From: Epiperipatus broadwayi
Lineage: Eukaryota; Onychophora; Udeonychophora; Euonychophora; Peripatidae
Reading direction: 5' to 3'
Assembly (NCBI GenBank): GCA_028023455.1
Contig: JAQFVV010006198.1
Coordinates: forward strand, 33,917,979-33,981,978
Length of the DNA: 64,000 nucleotides
Shown here in pieces: positions 33,406-45,395 of the stretch. Made by a program: the position numbers and the translations under genes. The notes under the pieces were generated by a model. It saw nothing but the letters and a program-made list of their open reading frames with translations, did not search any database and was not told where the DNA came from. Each line of letters opens with the position of its first letter. The first letter of the stretch is position 1.

Positions 33406-34564
33406 TTGAGATTGCAAACCTCCTGCGCTCATTACTATCTAACAGCCAATCAGATCGTAAATACAAGACAGAGAATTTAACAAGAAAAGGGCGGTCCACC
33501 CTATTCTTTACTTGTCTTTCTATATATCCAAGCCAGTCTAAAGTATTTAGATCTGAAAGTGTGAATCTTAAATATCTTCACACTTAACTCACAGAGTTTA
33601 AATTACAAACATACAGCGTGAAATCCTACGATTTATTATGCAGTAGTTTTTAGATCTTATAAGAATAATACATGGGCAACAAAGTTTTCCATTCTATATT
33701 TTTTTTTCAACAGTTACATGGCTTAACATAAGTAAAGTTCAAATTTATTTGAAAACGATGAATTAGTCCAATATATAACAAAAAATATATATGTATATTA
33801 TTTATAGTTTAAAAATTACTAACACAAAGAGAAAATATTTTTTATTACAAGAAAATGTGGAATGCTTATGATTAGAAGTACTACGATTAAAATACAACCT
33901 TTAAAAGCAGTTACTACTTCATTATTCTTTGCATATTTTAATGCAAAAGTACAAAGATCGCTAATATCATGTTCTTATCTTTAATAAAGTACAGTCTCCA
34001 TAACTATTTCAAAAAATAAAAGTGAAAATTTAGATTAATCTTAAATAGTCAGCTAGTTATATATTTTTGAGTATAAAATGAAATAAATTTTATTTAAGTG
34101 ATAGGATATAAAATGTTTTTTTCTTTAGATGATGTTGCTGTGAGTTACCAATTAAACCCTCTCCTCATAGTTTGAACATGTTACATACTATAGTAAACCA
34201 ATCTATTTCTCCCCTTTCCAATCTAAAATCACTAAATCTAAGTATTTTTCTTTCTTCTTTCACATTTTAGTAAGTTATTTCATTAATTCTAAATTCTCTC
34301 TTAATATCCACTATAATTTTATCATAAAGACTTTTAAAAACCTCTATGTCTTTTACTATTGTTTTTCCACTCTCCATAAACGTATCATGATACTCTTGAA
34401 TTCAATATCTTACAATCAAAAATATTTTTTTTTAAATTCTCCCTTTTAACTCTACATAATTGATATCTACTGTCAAAATTACCATTTTTGTCTACATGCA
34501 AAGATTTCAGCTTGCACTAAATAAGATTAAGCTCTATTTAATATTATCATCCATTCTTTTACCA
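33406..34564. other. AT-rich stretch, pyrimidine-rich at the right
   Basis: The minus strand of about 34150-34460 is purine-rich and coding-like but broken; it probably leads into the LINE-A end at 34565. No domain can be named. Confidence 0.35.
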
Positions 34565-34700
34565 TTTTCAATCATTATTAAGTCACTGCAGGATGAAATT
34601 CTCTCCAACTTTAATCCATTATCTCTGATTCTTCTCCACAGCCATCAGCAAACTTACTCATGTCATCCATTCATCTCATATATGGTGGTTTTTTTTATAA
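34565..34700 (-). pseudogene. LINE-A 3' end, truncated
   Basis: Plus-strand CACTGCAGGATGAAATTCTC and the following 100 bp match the 3' ends at 55200 and 62060. The antisense 103-residue open frame over it is not a gene. Confidence 0.6.
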
Positions 34701-35689
34701 TATTTTATGTGCATCCTTTTATAAACACTTTTATATATTTACTTTCCATAAATCTACTTTTTTATATATAAAAAAATCAATTCATTTCATTTTTCCAACT
34801 TTTATAATTATGGATCTATAAAATATTGTCTACATATTTATCCATTTCTTATAGAAATAAATAAAACAAATTATTTTTGTGGATTTAAAAGGTTTTCATT
34901 TCACTTATCAAAAATTATAAAGAGACATCTGTGGCAATTAAACAAACTAAATTATTCATTTTGAAATTATAATTTATTATTACTTTTATACCGATAATAA
35001 AATTGGCAGATGAATAATTTGGATTAATTAAATATTTGAGTCAGTGATTTTTGTATTCTTCAACTCAAACAGCATAATCAATGTTTTGAAATAAGGTTTT
35101 AAAAAAACAATGCCAGTAATATTTATACATAAAGTTAAAAAATGAAAAGAAATGGCAAATGATTTATATTTTAAGTACTCTAAGAAATACCCAAACTGTC
35201 TTTATGTAAAAAACTCAGCATACATACATATTTTTAAAACAAAAATCTAATAAGAAAACTAATATTTGAATGTTTATAATTATTAAATCTTTTTATTTCT
35301 AAGCGTGGTATGTAATAATATGTCTAAACTTCTCAAAATTGCCAAAACATATTGATCTAATCTATAAGTTGAATTGCCTTATTCATGTATTTTATTTCAG
35401 GATTCACATTTTGATCTTAAGATCTATACAACATATATTAATTTATCAACACATTATCTTATTAATTATTAAATTGACATTAATTGTGATCGGTTGTTCG
35501 TTGAAAAAAATTAGAAGTGCTAGAATATACTTTGGCTGGGAAAATTATCTGGCATGATTTATCATGTTTTGGCTTCCGAGTACAACTACTTATGGATATG
35601 CTATGAATGGAAAGTACTTATATTACTTATGCATTTTCTTTTTAACTCTAGTTATTCTTAGAAATAAAAATCAATAAAATATAGGTCTA
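34701..35689. other. AT-rich spacer
   Basis: No supported feature. Confidence 0.5.
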
Positions 35690-35912
35690 CTGAATAGGCT
35701 TCCACACCCCTTCCTCAGTAAATAGCCTGTACAATCTACAAAACCGCATGCACTCAAGCTCAATGCAGTATACTATGAAGAATCATATACCAGCCTCACC
35801 ACAAAGTTATCACAACACCAATACCTATACAAAAAAGCCAGAAGCAATCCAGAATATTGATCCATATTCCATGAGTACCTAAGTAAACTTGGTCATGTAT
35901 TTGAGCCCATGA
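35690..35912 (+). pseudogene. Probable BEL/Pao pol fragment
   Basis: The plus strand reads TKLSQHQYLYKKARSNPEY, a stop, then SIFHEYLSKLGHVFEP. This recalls the RT-leading block of BEL/Pao elements (ending in an EYLxLGH motif). One stop and no upstream or downstream domains make it a relic. The assignment is from memory of the motif only. Confidence 0.4.
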
Positions 35913-36719
35913 TAGCCAGAATTACGTGTATTGAAAGAAACAACACCAAGCACAAGATTAAAAAAGCATAGCACATCACCAATAACAACTCCATTAAAAG
36001 AAATCTTATTTCCCCCTCTTGAAAACATGGGTTATCTAATCCCCTGAATTCATTTAAATAAACTTATACTACATTTAATACAACAACCACTTATCTATCA
36101 TTCAGTGCTACACATATGATACCAAGAGGGTATCAAAAGCGCTAAGATCAATTAAAAATAAATAGTATATTTTTATCATAGCATCTCAGCACTAGAAAGC
36201 CAACGCTCTCAGATCTAACCGCTTCAGCTTCACCTATTTAAATAGAAAGTAGGTTGAAGTAAAGAAGGGGTTCCCCTCTTTTCTTCCAAAGTGCAAGCTT
36301 GTGGTTAAGACCTGTAGAGGTCCCTAATATCGCATTTTTACATGCATATTCTTGAAGTTACAGCCTTAGTAAATATTACTTAAGTAATCAATAAGGTAAT
36401 ATTGCAATTATGAATGAAGGATTATCTTAAACAATCTCATAAAAACATTCAACATTCACTTCATTTACGACACTAAATAAGTTACTGAAATTATGTAAAA
36501 ATGTTGTTTAAGCACAGACTATGTACAAGTTAAAAACAAACTAAGCAAATTAGCCAAGCAATTAATTCATATGTAAATTCATTACTTGAAAGAGCGATTA
36601 AAAATAATGTAATATAACTTTTTTTTTTAGAAAACTACTACCCCAAATTACTGTTTAAATATACAAATTTATTAACATCTTTTATGATGGTAATATGAAT
36701 ATATATGTAAACTGATATT
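35913..36719. other. Unassigned stretch
   Basis: It includes somewhat GC-richer sequence near 36120-36310, but no domain, palindrome or SINE head is seen. Confidence 0.4.
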
Positions 36720-37292
36720 AAACCTATTATTATAAAGCACTGAAAACTTTGAAATTATTCAAACGGAAATCAATCTCCGATAATGAGCTATTTCTTAAAT
36801 ATTATAAGTCTCCGTGCACTCTTCCGCCGGCAGGAGTTTAAAAAACTTAAGGGAATCACTTAAGTTTAAAGTCTAAATTCTATATACACCAAGTCTTACA
36901 GATCATGCTTAAATCATGTCTTGAGTCTATTGTGTACCTGATGTTATAATCAAATATTCAATTGTACAAATCTATTTAACCCATCGCAGGAGAAAGACAA
37001 TGTCTTATTTTTAACCACCCACGATTAGACAAACATGACTTATAAATGTAAACCTATTATTACAAAGTGCTGAAAACTTTGAAATTATTCAAACGGAAGT
37101 CAATCTCCGATAATGCGCTATTTCTTAAATATTATAAATCTCTGCACACTCTCCCGCCGGTAAGAAATAGCGCATTATCGGAGATTAACTTCCATTTGAA
37201 TAATTTCAAAGTTACCTGGTGGAAGAGTACGTGGAGATTTATATTTAAGAAATAGCGCATTATCGGAGATTGACTTCCGTTTGAATAATTTC
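36720..37292. repeat. F6 repeat cluster, four copies in two orientations
   Basis: GAAATTATTCAAACGGAAGT and CAATCTCCGATAATGCGCTA define a unit present on the plus strand at about 36750-36835 and 37080-37160. It is inverted at about 37165-37210 and 37240-37292. The first two copies lie in 330-bp-spaced direct repeats that also share AAACCTATTATTA. The two 60-residue open frames here are mirror images of the same repeat. Confidence 0.75.
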
Positions 37293-38052
37293 ATTTTGTA
37301 GATTTTTTTAAAAAAAATACAATTACTCCAAAATTGTGTGTGCATGCAAGCATACAATTCAAAGACATCCATAACTATTAATAACTAAATGTTAAAAGAG
37401 CAAAGAAAATAACTATTCATTTTGTTCAACAGTTAGTTATCAATTGGTTATTATAACAGTGAATTTAATATATGTGAATGCGCAACCCTTATCTTCCCCG
37501 AGATATACATTTTCCTTTTTTAAAATATATATATCACTAACTTCATATGGATATGCCCCATTATAATATATAATTAAGACGTAAAATTTATATGCTAGCA
37601 TCAAACTGCTCATAATTTTCATGTTATATTAAAAATGATAAATCTAACTTAAGTTTCCGGATTAGTATATATATTATGCAAATGTGAAAAAATAGTACAA
37701 ATAATATTCATTTAAAAACTAATTTATTTATATACATTACATTCTTCATGCTACATTTTATAAATGCACTCAAATATATGAGATATTTAGCATGTTAGAT
37801 GTATAGGGATTTTAATGGGCGTTAATTTGTTTGTGTGTACATATTTATACTCCACATGCATCAAAATATAGTGATCCTCAAAAAAATTGTGATATACCTT
37901 TCAAAGTATAATTTTTTTTTTTTTCTTTTCAAAGTACCAAAATAAAGTTTGCATTTATAATTTTACGAAGTGAAATTTAAAAAAATTCATAAAATTTCTC
38001 ATTTAGAACAATGAGAATTTATTTTAAATCATCCTCAAAAAATCGGCTACAT
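37293..38052. other. 3' flank of the C19orf47-like gene
   Basis: AT-rich, with no feature apart from runs of T near 37911-37924. Confidence 0.5.
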
Positions 38053-38058
38053 TTTATT
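38053..38058 (-). terminator. Candidate polyadenylation signal AATAAA
   Basis: TTTATT on the plus strand gives AATAAA on the minus strand, about 75 bases after the stop codon of the C19orf47-like gene. A second AATAAA lies at about 38018-38023. Either could direct cleavage. Confidence 0.45.
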
Positions 38059-38133
38059 TGAATCTTAATGTATTCTTCAAATAAAAAAGGAATAAATAAA
38101 TTAATATAAGACTAATATACTACATGTAAACGA

Positions 38134-38588
38134 TTAAGTATTGACAACAGCACCAAGTCTTTCAAATACACCTTTTTGTTTGGTTACTGTTCGTTTTAAT
38201 TTTGTCAAATTAGGAGACGGGTCTAATGTTATTAATGGTATATCTTTGGTTATTTGAATGGAAGGAGTAGCTTCGGCAGTTTCTATTTCTTTTTTACCAA
38301 GTCGCAATTTTATCCTTGAATCCATTTTAGTAGATGTTTTTCTATCCATTAAAATTTTTTTAACATTTTGGGCCAAACGTTTGTTGGCCTCATAAGAAGG
38401 TTTATAGTGAGAATGTGAAGAAGTAATTTTATTATCTTTACTGAGGCTTTCGACTGAAGAAGAATGAACGCCTTTTGTTTTTGGACCCAAACGAAGCTTA
38501 ATATTAACTTTAGATAAGGCTCGTCCTCCAGCTAGATATCCTTCTGATAAAATTCCTGAAGACGAAGTTGCTCTGGCTTTCTGAATAG
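38134..38588 (-). CDS. C19orf47-like protein, last coding exon
   Basis: It encodes 150 residues after a split Ala codon and ends VFERLGAVVNT before the stop. The acceptor is a T-rich tract ending in AG at 38589-38590. The phase (two bases completing G|CT) fits the donor of the 45771-45987 exon exactly. Two IKLRLG motifs (after KVN and after MDSR) and the terminal VFERLG echo the RLG repeats of upstream exons and the VFxRLG C-terminus of the C19orf47 family. The rest is Ser/Lys-rich and probably disordered. The protein's function is unknown. The open frame continues to 38613 only because the intron tail happens to lack a stop. Confidence 0.85.
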
Positions 38589-39187
38589 CTAAAAAAAAAA
38601 TAATAATAAACACATCAAAGAGTTAAAAAAAATTATCTGCTACAAAACATTCCATACATACCAAACCATTTTCTCTTAAGTATCCTCCTTCTGATGGAAT
38701 ACTCTATTCTTTTCTTACTTATAACATATCTTTCAAAATTCCACTATGTCTAAATATATGGTTAATCTTAATTTTGGATATCAATAATATTTTTTCTTCT
38801 CTTTCTCATCTGTATTCTAAAAAAAAATATCTATTATGCATTTTTTTAAAACAATTCAATCTGAAAATTCCACAAAGTAATCTTTTATCCAGTTGAGTTA
38901 TTTTAATTTTCATTCTAACTTGTCACTTTTTATTCTCTTTAATCCTTATTATCACTATCTATAGTCATTATTCTTAACTTTATAAATATTTACTTTCACT
39001 CTGTCCTTTCTCAACTTTTAATATCAAGTCACACCTACTATCTAAAATAATAATGATAGTAATGTGATACAATGCACCCCCCCCCCCCATCTAATTCCTG
39101 TCTTTATCAAAAAACAAAAAAGAAATAAACAACGCCCATACTTTATAATGCTTCTATTTATTTCTCTTCTTACCATTTCTTTAAAAA

Positions 39188-40227
39188 CAGGGATGGGGAA
39201 TCTTAGAACCTTTTTTTCTGCCAAGGGCCATTTGGATATTCATAATATCTTCGCGGGCCATATAAAATTTTTCAAGATAAAAACTAGCCTGCTATACTTA
39301 GTCAGAAATTTAATTAATTTACCCCTAATCATTAAGTGTGAGCAACCTTTTTAACTTGAGGCCGATTTCAAATTTCCTTTTTTAAACGAGGGCTGTAATT
39401 TTTTTGCGATTTAAAAATAAAGTAACATCATTATTATTAATGATTGTTCCACATTTAACGACAATTTTTCCAATTTGCCTTGGAACTATTCTTCATGACA
39501 TATTTATATTCTCAAATTTCTTTTAATCTGTTCTGTATAGATTAATTCTACAGCAGATAAAGAGGCGGTCTTTTATTAATTCCCCTCCAGAAAATGGTTT
39601 TGAATTTTCTGAATTGTTTGTATTTTTTATGAACATGTCCGCTACTTGATGAAGCTCCTTTTCAAGACTTCCCCAACACTTAATGATTTAATAAATACTG
39701 TCTCTTCTTTATTAATTGAAATATTTTCTAGACATATCAAGCGCGTTGATTTACTATTTTTTTACATATATAAAAAAAGTATTGGGTTATTCCTCTTCAG
39801 ATACCAATTTTCTGTGTCAATTTTTCTAATCCTATTCGGTCCCATGCTAATAAAAAAAAAAAAAATCATGGCAAAATAATATTAAATGAAGTAAAATTCA
39901 AGTTTATTTTTGCTAGTATAAGTATCTCTGCAAAAATCATTATAAAAACAAACTAAATGCCCCAAGTCTCTTAGATTAAATGCATAGTCAGACCACACAA
40001 TATATATAATTATTCAGAATAATACACCTCTGATAGAATGAATTAGAACTATTAAAAAGATTGAAGAGGAAAAAATGCAGTATAAATATTGTATTTTACT
40101 TTCTTAATTCAACATTTGCACTATGCTCATGTTTAAATAGAAATTTTATAGGGTTATTTTATATATTTTTGAAAATGTCTGCGGGTTGTATCGAGAGCTT
40201 TTGTGAGGCGGAGATTCCCCACTCTTG
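39188..40227. mobile_element. hAT-like non-autonomous DNA transposon
   Basis: The left end is CAGGGATGGGGAATC and the right end, inverted, reads CAAGAGTGGGGAATC. Both are followed by sequence typical of hAT termini (the left has GGGCCAT and GCGGGCCATA). It is flanked by TTTAAAAA (39180-39187) and TTTTAAAA (40228-40235), an imperfect 8-bp duplication as expected for hAT. No transposase is recognisable within. The open frames here are incidental. Confidence 0.7.
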
Positions 40228-41269
40228 TTTTAAAAGAACATTTAATCCTACAAATATCTTCTGTTTCACATTAAGAATATTTTTTTCTAATCTACATTTT
40301 TTTTTGTAATTTTACCAACATAATAATCCAATCTAATCCACCAAATATTGTTTCAAGATCTATAAAACACCCCCCCCCCCCCTTCAATATCTTTTAAAAG
40401 CAGCTTTTAATTATATCTTGAACTTTTATTCATTTTAAAATGAACTATTCCTATGAAAAATATTTAATCAATATTACAAATTATTTAATTCTAATTTAAA
40501 CAATACAAAATGTTACCTTATATAATGTTTCATTCAATATGAATATTCCAATTCTATGACAAAATTTTCTATAATTAAAAAACTTTTTGCATCAAAATAT
40601 TCTCACTAAAATATTTTTTGAGGAATTCAAGAATTAAAAAGCATAAAATTACATAAAAAAAAATCAGTTTTCTGTATTTCTGTCAGATTTAATTTCATGG
40701 TCTTAAAAATTGTTGTTTTGGCTCTGTGATCAGATTATATACAAGGTGATAATTTCATTTTCTTGAATTACATATATATTTTCTGAAAACCTTAAGATAC
40801 AATCAAAGAATCTTAATTTTATCCGTTTAAATTTGTTTTGCCCAGCTATCTTGCTTTGATCAAATTAATTTTAGTTAAACAGCATAATTTGTTTGCTTGA
40901 TACAATTAAATTGCATGAAATGTTTTTACTTTTTTCATCTTTTAAAATGGATATGACTTAATCTACAAATATACTTTACAAAAAAGATGGAGGTTGTAGT
41001 GAAAGAGAAAAAACAAATGAATAAATACTGACAGATCAGAAAAATTATATCTGAATGAGGTTATTTCTGCAATCTTATTCAAAATATTAAGTTAATTTTT
41101 TTTTTTTTTAAAAAATTAGTAGAAAAAGAGTACAGTTTAAGGATGTGTGTAATATATCTTTTTATAGAATACTGTACAATCTTTTCCCCACATCCAGGTT
41201 CTTAATAAACATAAAATAAAAAAAATAAAAATTATTATAAAAAATTGGAAATTACTAAAAAAATTTTAA

Positions 41270-42005
41270 TTTTTTGATTCATAATGCAAAATAACAAGAA
41301 AGTGGCTTACGCTACCTTTTTCAGACAAATATAGTAATTTTACAAATTTATCACTAAATCTATCTTTTGCATTTCATCAATGATATTCTTCGTATGAGGA
41401 AAGAAGATTACAAAAATTAAGGTAAGACTTCTTTAATTTTTTGAAAGAAAGAGCGATATCTTAATGCATATAATTTTTAAATTAAATTCTATTGTCAATA
41501 CGTAAATACAAGTTTTAATCTGTATAAATTTTAAATTAAATTGTACACATTTATAAGCATAAGCGTATATATGTCAAAAATGCCTGCATTATATTATAAA
41601 TATATATATATTGATCAATTTACGCTGTGCATTGTGGATTTCCTCTGCTGATAATATTCATACATTGCCAAAAGAATTCTTTTTTTTCATGTCTTAGCAT
41701 CTGCCGGGAGGCAAACCCGCAACAACAGTCTGCAACCAACTGCTTGCTTGCAAGGCAGCTGCGCTGACCTCTCAGCTAACAACGCTTGACTGCCAAAGAA
41801 TTCTTCTCAATGATTACTAACTTTGTTTTAATTTTTTGATCATAATGCAAAATAATAAAAAAGTGGCTTCCTTTTGCACTTCGTCAATGATACTCTTCGT
41901 AAGACGAATGAAGATTACAAAAAAAAGGTAAGACTTCTTTATTTTTTTGAAAGAGTGATATCTTAATGTATATAATTTTTAAATTAAATTCTATTGTAAA
42001 TACAA
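41270..42005. repeat. Diverged direct duplication
   Basis: About 41270-41510 and 41825-42005 share CATAATGCAAAATAA, AATGATATTCTTCGTA/AATGATACTCTTCGTA, GGTAAGACTTCTTTA and TTTAAATTAAATTCTATTGT in the same order. They are about 550 bp apart, with an S1 SINE between them. Confidence 0.65.
41682..41792 (-). repeat. tRNA-derived SINE, family S1, with target duplication
   Basis: The minus strand starts GTCAAGCGTTGTTAGCTGAG (A-box side), passes CTTGCAAGCAAGCAGTTGG and the B-box side GCGGGTTTGCCTCCC, and ends in an A tail. It is flanked by GCCAAAAGAATTCTT (left) and GCCAAAGAATTCTT (right), a near-perfect target duplication, so the insertion is complete. Confidence 0.8.
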
Positions 42006-42871
42006 CATATATATTAAAAGTAAAATGTATGTCCAAGATGAAAAAATATTTTGGCTTGATTTGAAATAACTATTAACTGAATCGTTAGTACCACTGCATC
42101 AAAATAATTCATGAAGAATTTACATAGATTATTTGAGAATGAATCAATCTTGTCAAAAATTGTAAGCGTGTTCAAAATGTTATCTTATATAGAGTAATTT
42201 AGAATTACTATTGCAAAGTTTTAACACTATGACAGATTTTATGTTATTATGCATTAGTTTGTTATAATTCCTTTTTCAATTTAATTAATAATACATTACT
42301 TTTGAATAATATAAATGTACGAGATATTAAAAAAAGGATTTGAGTTGGAATTTGTCTATATTAAATTGATTCAATCTGAAACTCAATATGTTTTAGATGA
42401 TTCAAAATGTGAACGTTTTCCACATGTAAACATTTGCCAAGAAGCAATGTTAGGATTTGAAAACTATTATTTTGGAAACTGGAATAGCATTACAGTGATA
42501 AACTGAAATGTAAATATTATTGAGAGAAAGACAGGACTAATAAGAGTGAACTGATCTCTAAATCATTTTTTATCTATAGATTGCACAATGAATTTGCACT
42601 TTTTTCGGACATTCTGAGCATTGTTCGTATTCTAAAATTTAGCTTAGAGATTAAGGACTTACAGGAGTGCTTTAATTTCTAGTTTTTACCTTTTGAAAAA
42701 ATATATAAATTTCTAATAGACATATATATAAAAACAAGCTTTTCCATTTTTTGTGTTGTATGGAATAAACCTTGACTTTTGTTATTACTTCCTCTTTAAA
42801 AATAGCTTTTGATTCTTTCATAGAATAAGGATCACAAAAATGAAGAAGATGCATATTGACGAGTATAAGAA

Positions 42872-42940
42872 AGAGCCTCATGGTATAGTGATATCTATCT
42901 GTCACGCACATAATCTGATGTTCAAATTCTAGACAAAATT
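42872..42940 (+). repeat. tRNA-Asp-derived fragment
   Basis: AGCCTCATGGTATAGTGATA resembles the D-arm/A-box side of tRNA-Asp. CTGTCAC (GTC anticodon, 42901-42903) and GTTCAAATTCT (B-box side) are correctly ordered. The stems do not pair well (acceptor and T stems disrupted), so it is a pseudogene or SINE head rather than a working tRNA. Confidence 0.6.
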
Positions 42941-44429
42941 AAACTTTTTTTCAGGTTCCGATCAGGTTTAGGATCCCCCCCCCCCCATAGACAATACAGT
43001 TAACATTTCAATAATAGTAGATAAATGTGTATCCAGTTATTTTTAGCTAGAAAGTTAAACAAGAAAAACAAATTCTCACCACTACCAATTGACAAACCTT
43101 ATGAATAAAGCTTTTCCCAAAGTTTGCTACACCAGAACCATTGGAGCAAACTTTGTCTTCAGTGGACTATTTAAAGACTGTTTTACTTTATTTATTTAGG
43201 CGCACACCCACACATAAATATCAAACACCATTTCTACATTTCAAAACATAATGGTTGCAAACATTGGAAGATATATGTAATTTATACGCATATACACGCA
43301 AATACACTGGGAAAGAACAAATGTTCTGCTGCTTTCTGTCATGAAACTCAGTTTTGTATAAATTGTTACTAACTGTTAAATAAGATATTGTGGTAGCAGT
43401 TAGACAGGCTCATGGCCTGGGATTGTAAAATCCAGATGAAGCTTGGGAAATTTTTTTCATATAGTTGAGGACTTCCAAACAAGCTTAGAATTTTTCTTTC
43501 AGGTAGCTGGGCCATTGTCAACCTAGCTAACTATCCACTTATTGATTAGTAAATGGGTATCTAGCTATTATTAAATAGAGGATAAGTCTGATATTCCTAT
43601 GTAATTGCAAAAGCTTTTCGTCTTGCAGCCTATTATTTTTAATCTTCACTTATTGTTATTAAGATATTTTCTATTCATCTGTATAGCAATTTCACATATT
43701 CCTATTAGTTTCTAACTTTTTCTAGTCATTGAGTCCCAATGAGACTGCACCCCCTGACTTTTGTTCACGAATGATTTATTTTTCAAGAACTTGGACAAGT
43801 AAAATTTCATTAGAGCATTTGTGGGTTGTTGTGGCTTTAATACAACATGAAATCTTGAATTACAATAATTAAAGAAAAATGACATATCTTGAATTCTCAG
43901 TTTTCATCTCTTCGTAAATCCTTTTAACTTTTGACGACAAACAGTTTGTTAGAGATTTAAGGGTGTAACAAACAATGAAAAATCATTACCAAAGACAAAC
44001 CGAAATCCAAAATGGATACTAATTAAAACATTTTTATATATATATAATTAAGACTTGAAATTAGATCTATATTCAGACAAGTTCGCTCAAAATATTAAAG
44101 TGTCTCGAATTTCAGGGTTTTAGCTTGAATAACGAAGTGGAGTTAACGAGATTCATAACTGCATTACTTTTACCTTTGAATTCCAGTCTCACTGATAAAA
44201 GGAAAAGCCTTACATCAGTTTGCGCTAGAGATTTAAATGCCTAACATCTGGTAATCACTGATTACTTAAAGTAACTATACTTGGCGCTAGAATAAAGAGT
44301 TGCTTCCTGTCCTTATCACATATTTTGTAAGCTGAAGTGAATAATTTGTTATTATTAAAATTCCTTAGTCCAAAGGAGGGGGGGATCTGACAGGTAATAG
44401 AAATCAAAGGATACTAAAATATACCGTTA

Positions 44430-44998
44430 GATAGGGATTTTATGCACAAGCCTTCTGGCATCCATTGATTGCTCTTGTTAGCACAAGATGGCACTACTAT
44501 ATGGAGAGTGTTGTTTTGTTTTGAATTGTTTAATAACAATTATTGTGCTAGTATGAGATAGTGATCATGTGATGTTTAGTGGTTTAACACCAATCCTGCC
44601 TAATAGGATAGTGGTGGCTATGGTTGTTAAAGAGCCAAAGACACCAAAATGTATGGGTACTGAATTGAGTTCAGACCCATATGACTATATAAGCTATTGA
44701 GCTTGGATTGAAAATATTAATAGTGTTTTCAACTTCATTCTCATAGTTTTGTAGTTAAATAGAGTTAAAAGGTGGGTGCTGGAGGGTTGCAATAGATCCT
44801 AAGATCTAGGTGCAGTGCTCTCAGATCCAAGGCTCCTCACTGATGAAGGCCACAAGCCAGAAACTAGTCTGGGGATATTGGATGAGTAGGCACTTGATAG
44901 GGATTTTATGCACAAGCCTTCTGGCATCCATTGATTGCTCTTGTTAGCACAAGATGGCACTACTATATGGAGAGTGTTGTTTTGTTTTGAATTGTTTA
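44430..44998. repeat. F1-related unit bounded by identical 103-bp direct repeats
   Basis: 44430-44532 and 44896-44998 are identical by eye (GATAGGGATTTTATGCACAA to TTGAATTGTTTA). Between them lies the long F1 internal sequence (AACACCAATCCTGCCTAATA, GATCATGTGATGTTTAGTGG) also present at 215-480. It could be a local duplication or gene conversion of one F1 end, or a very small terminal-direct-repeat element. Confidence 0.75.
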
Positions 44999-45284
44999 TA
45001 TCATTATTCAGACAGATTGGCCTGAGTTTTCATCTTGAACAGCAAAATGAAGTGAAAAGTGGCCACTAGCTGCAAAAACTGCATACTTTTAATTCTGAAT
45101 GCCAAGCATCAATAATAAAAGCAAAGGCGGAAATTGATCTTGAAAAGGGATTTAAGTGCACTAACATCTTGATAACTACTGCCAAATCTAGTCAGTTATA
45201 TAGCATGGGAGTCATTCTTGTTTAGCTGGACGAGTAGTCGTATGTTGTTAATCCAAGCATTTCATATTAAGAACTTATTACATG

Positions 45285-45395
45285 GGATTTGAACCCGGAC
45301 TTTCAAGCTTCTTTTCAGTCATTCATTCCATCTTATTCAACCGGAGTGGATGACTGAGTGAGCTTGAAAGTCTGGAGTTCAAATCCCCTTTAATT
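45285..45395. repeat. Head-to-head tRNA-like SINE pair
   Basis: GGGATTTGAACCCGGACTTTC on the left and GAAAGTCTGGAGTTCAAATC on the right are inverted B-box-like ends. Between them CAGTCATTCATTCCATC and GAGTGGATGACTGAG are also inverted. It is the compact version of the palindromic SINEs at 9.1 and 10.1 kb. Confidence 0.65.

Noticed and set aside
34460-34771. 103-residue plus-strand open frame, hydrophobic
   Set aside because: It overlaps a minus-strand LINE-A 3' end. The apparent hydrophobicity is the usual result of reading an antisense AT-rich sequence.
38589-38613. N-terminal extension of the 38.1-kb open frame
   Set aside because: It is the T-rich intron tail before the AG acceptor at 38589-38590; the exon starts at 38588.
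42872-42940. Functional tRNA-Asp gene
   Set aside because: The acceptor and T stems do not pair, so it is listed as a tRNA-derived fragment only.
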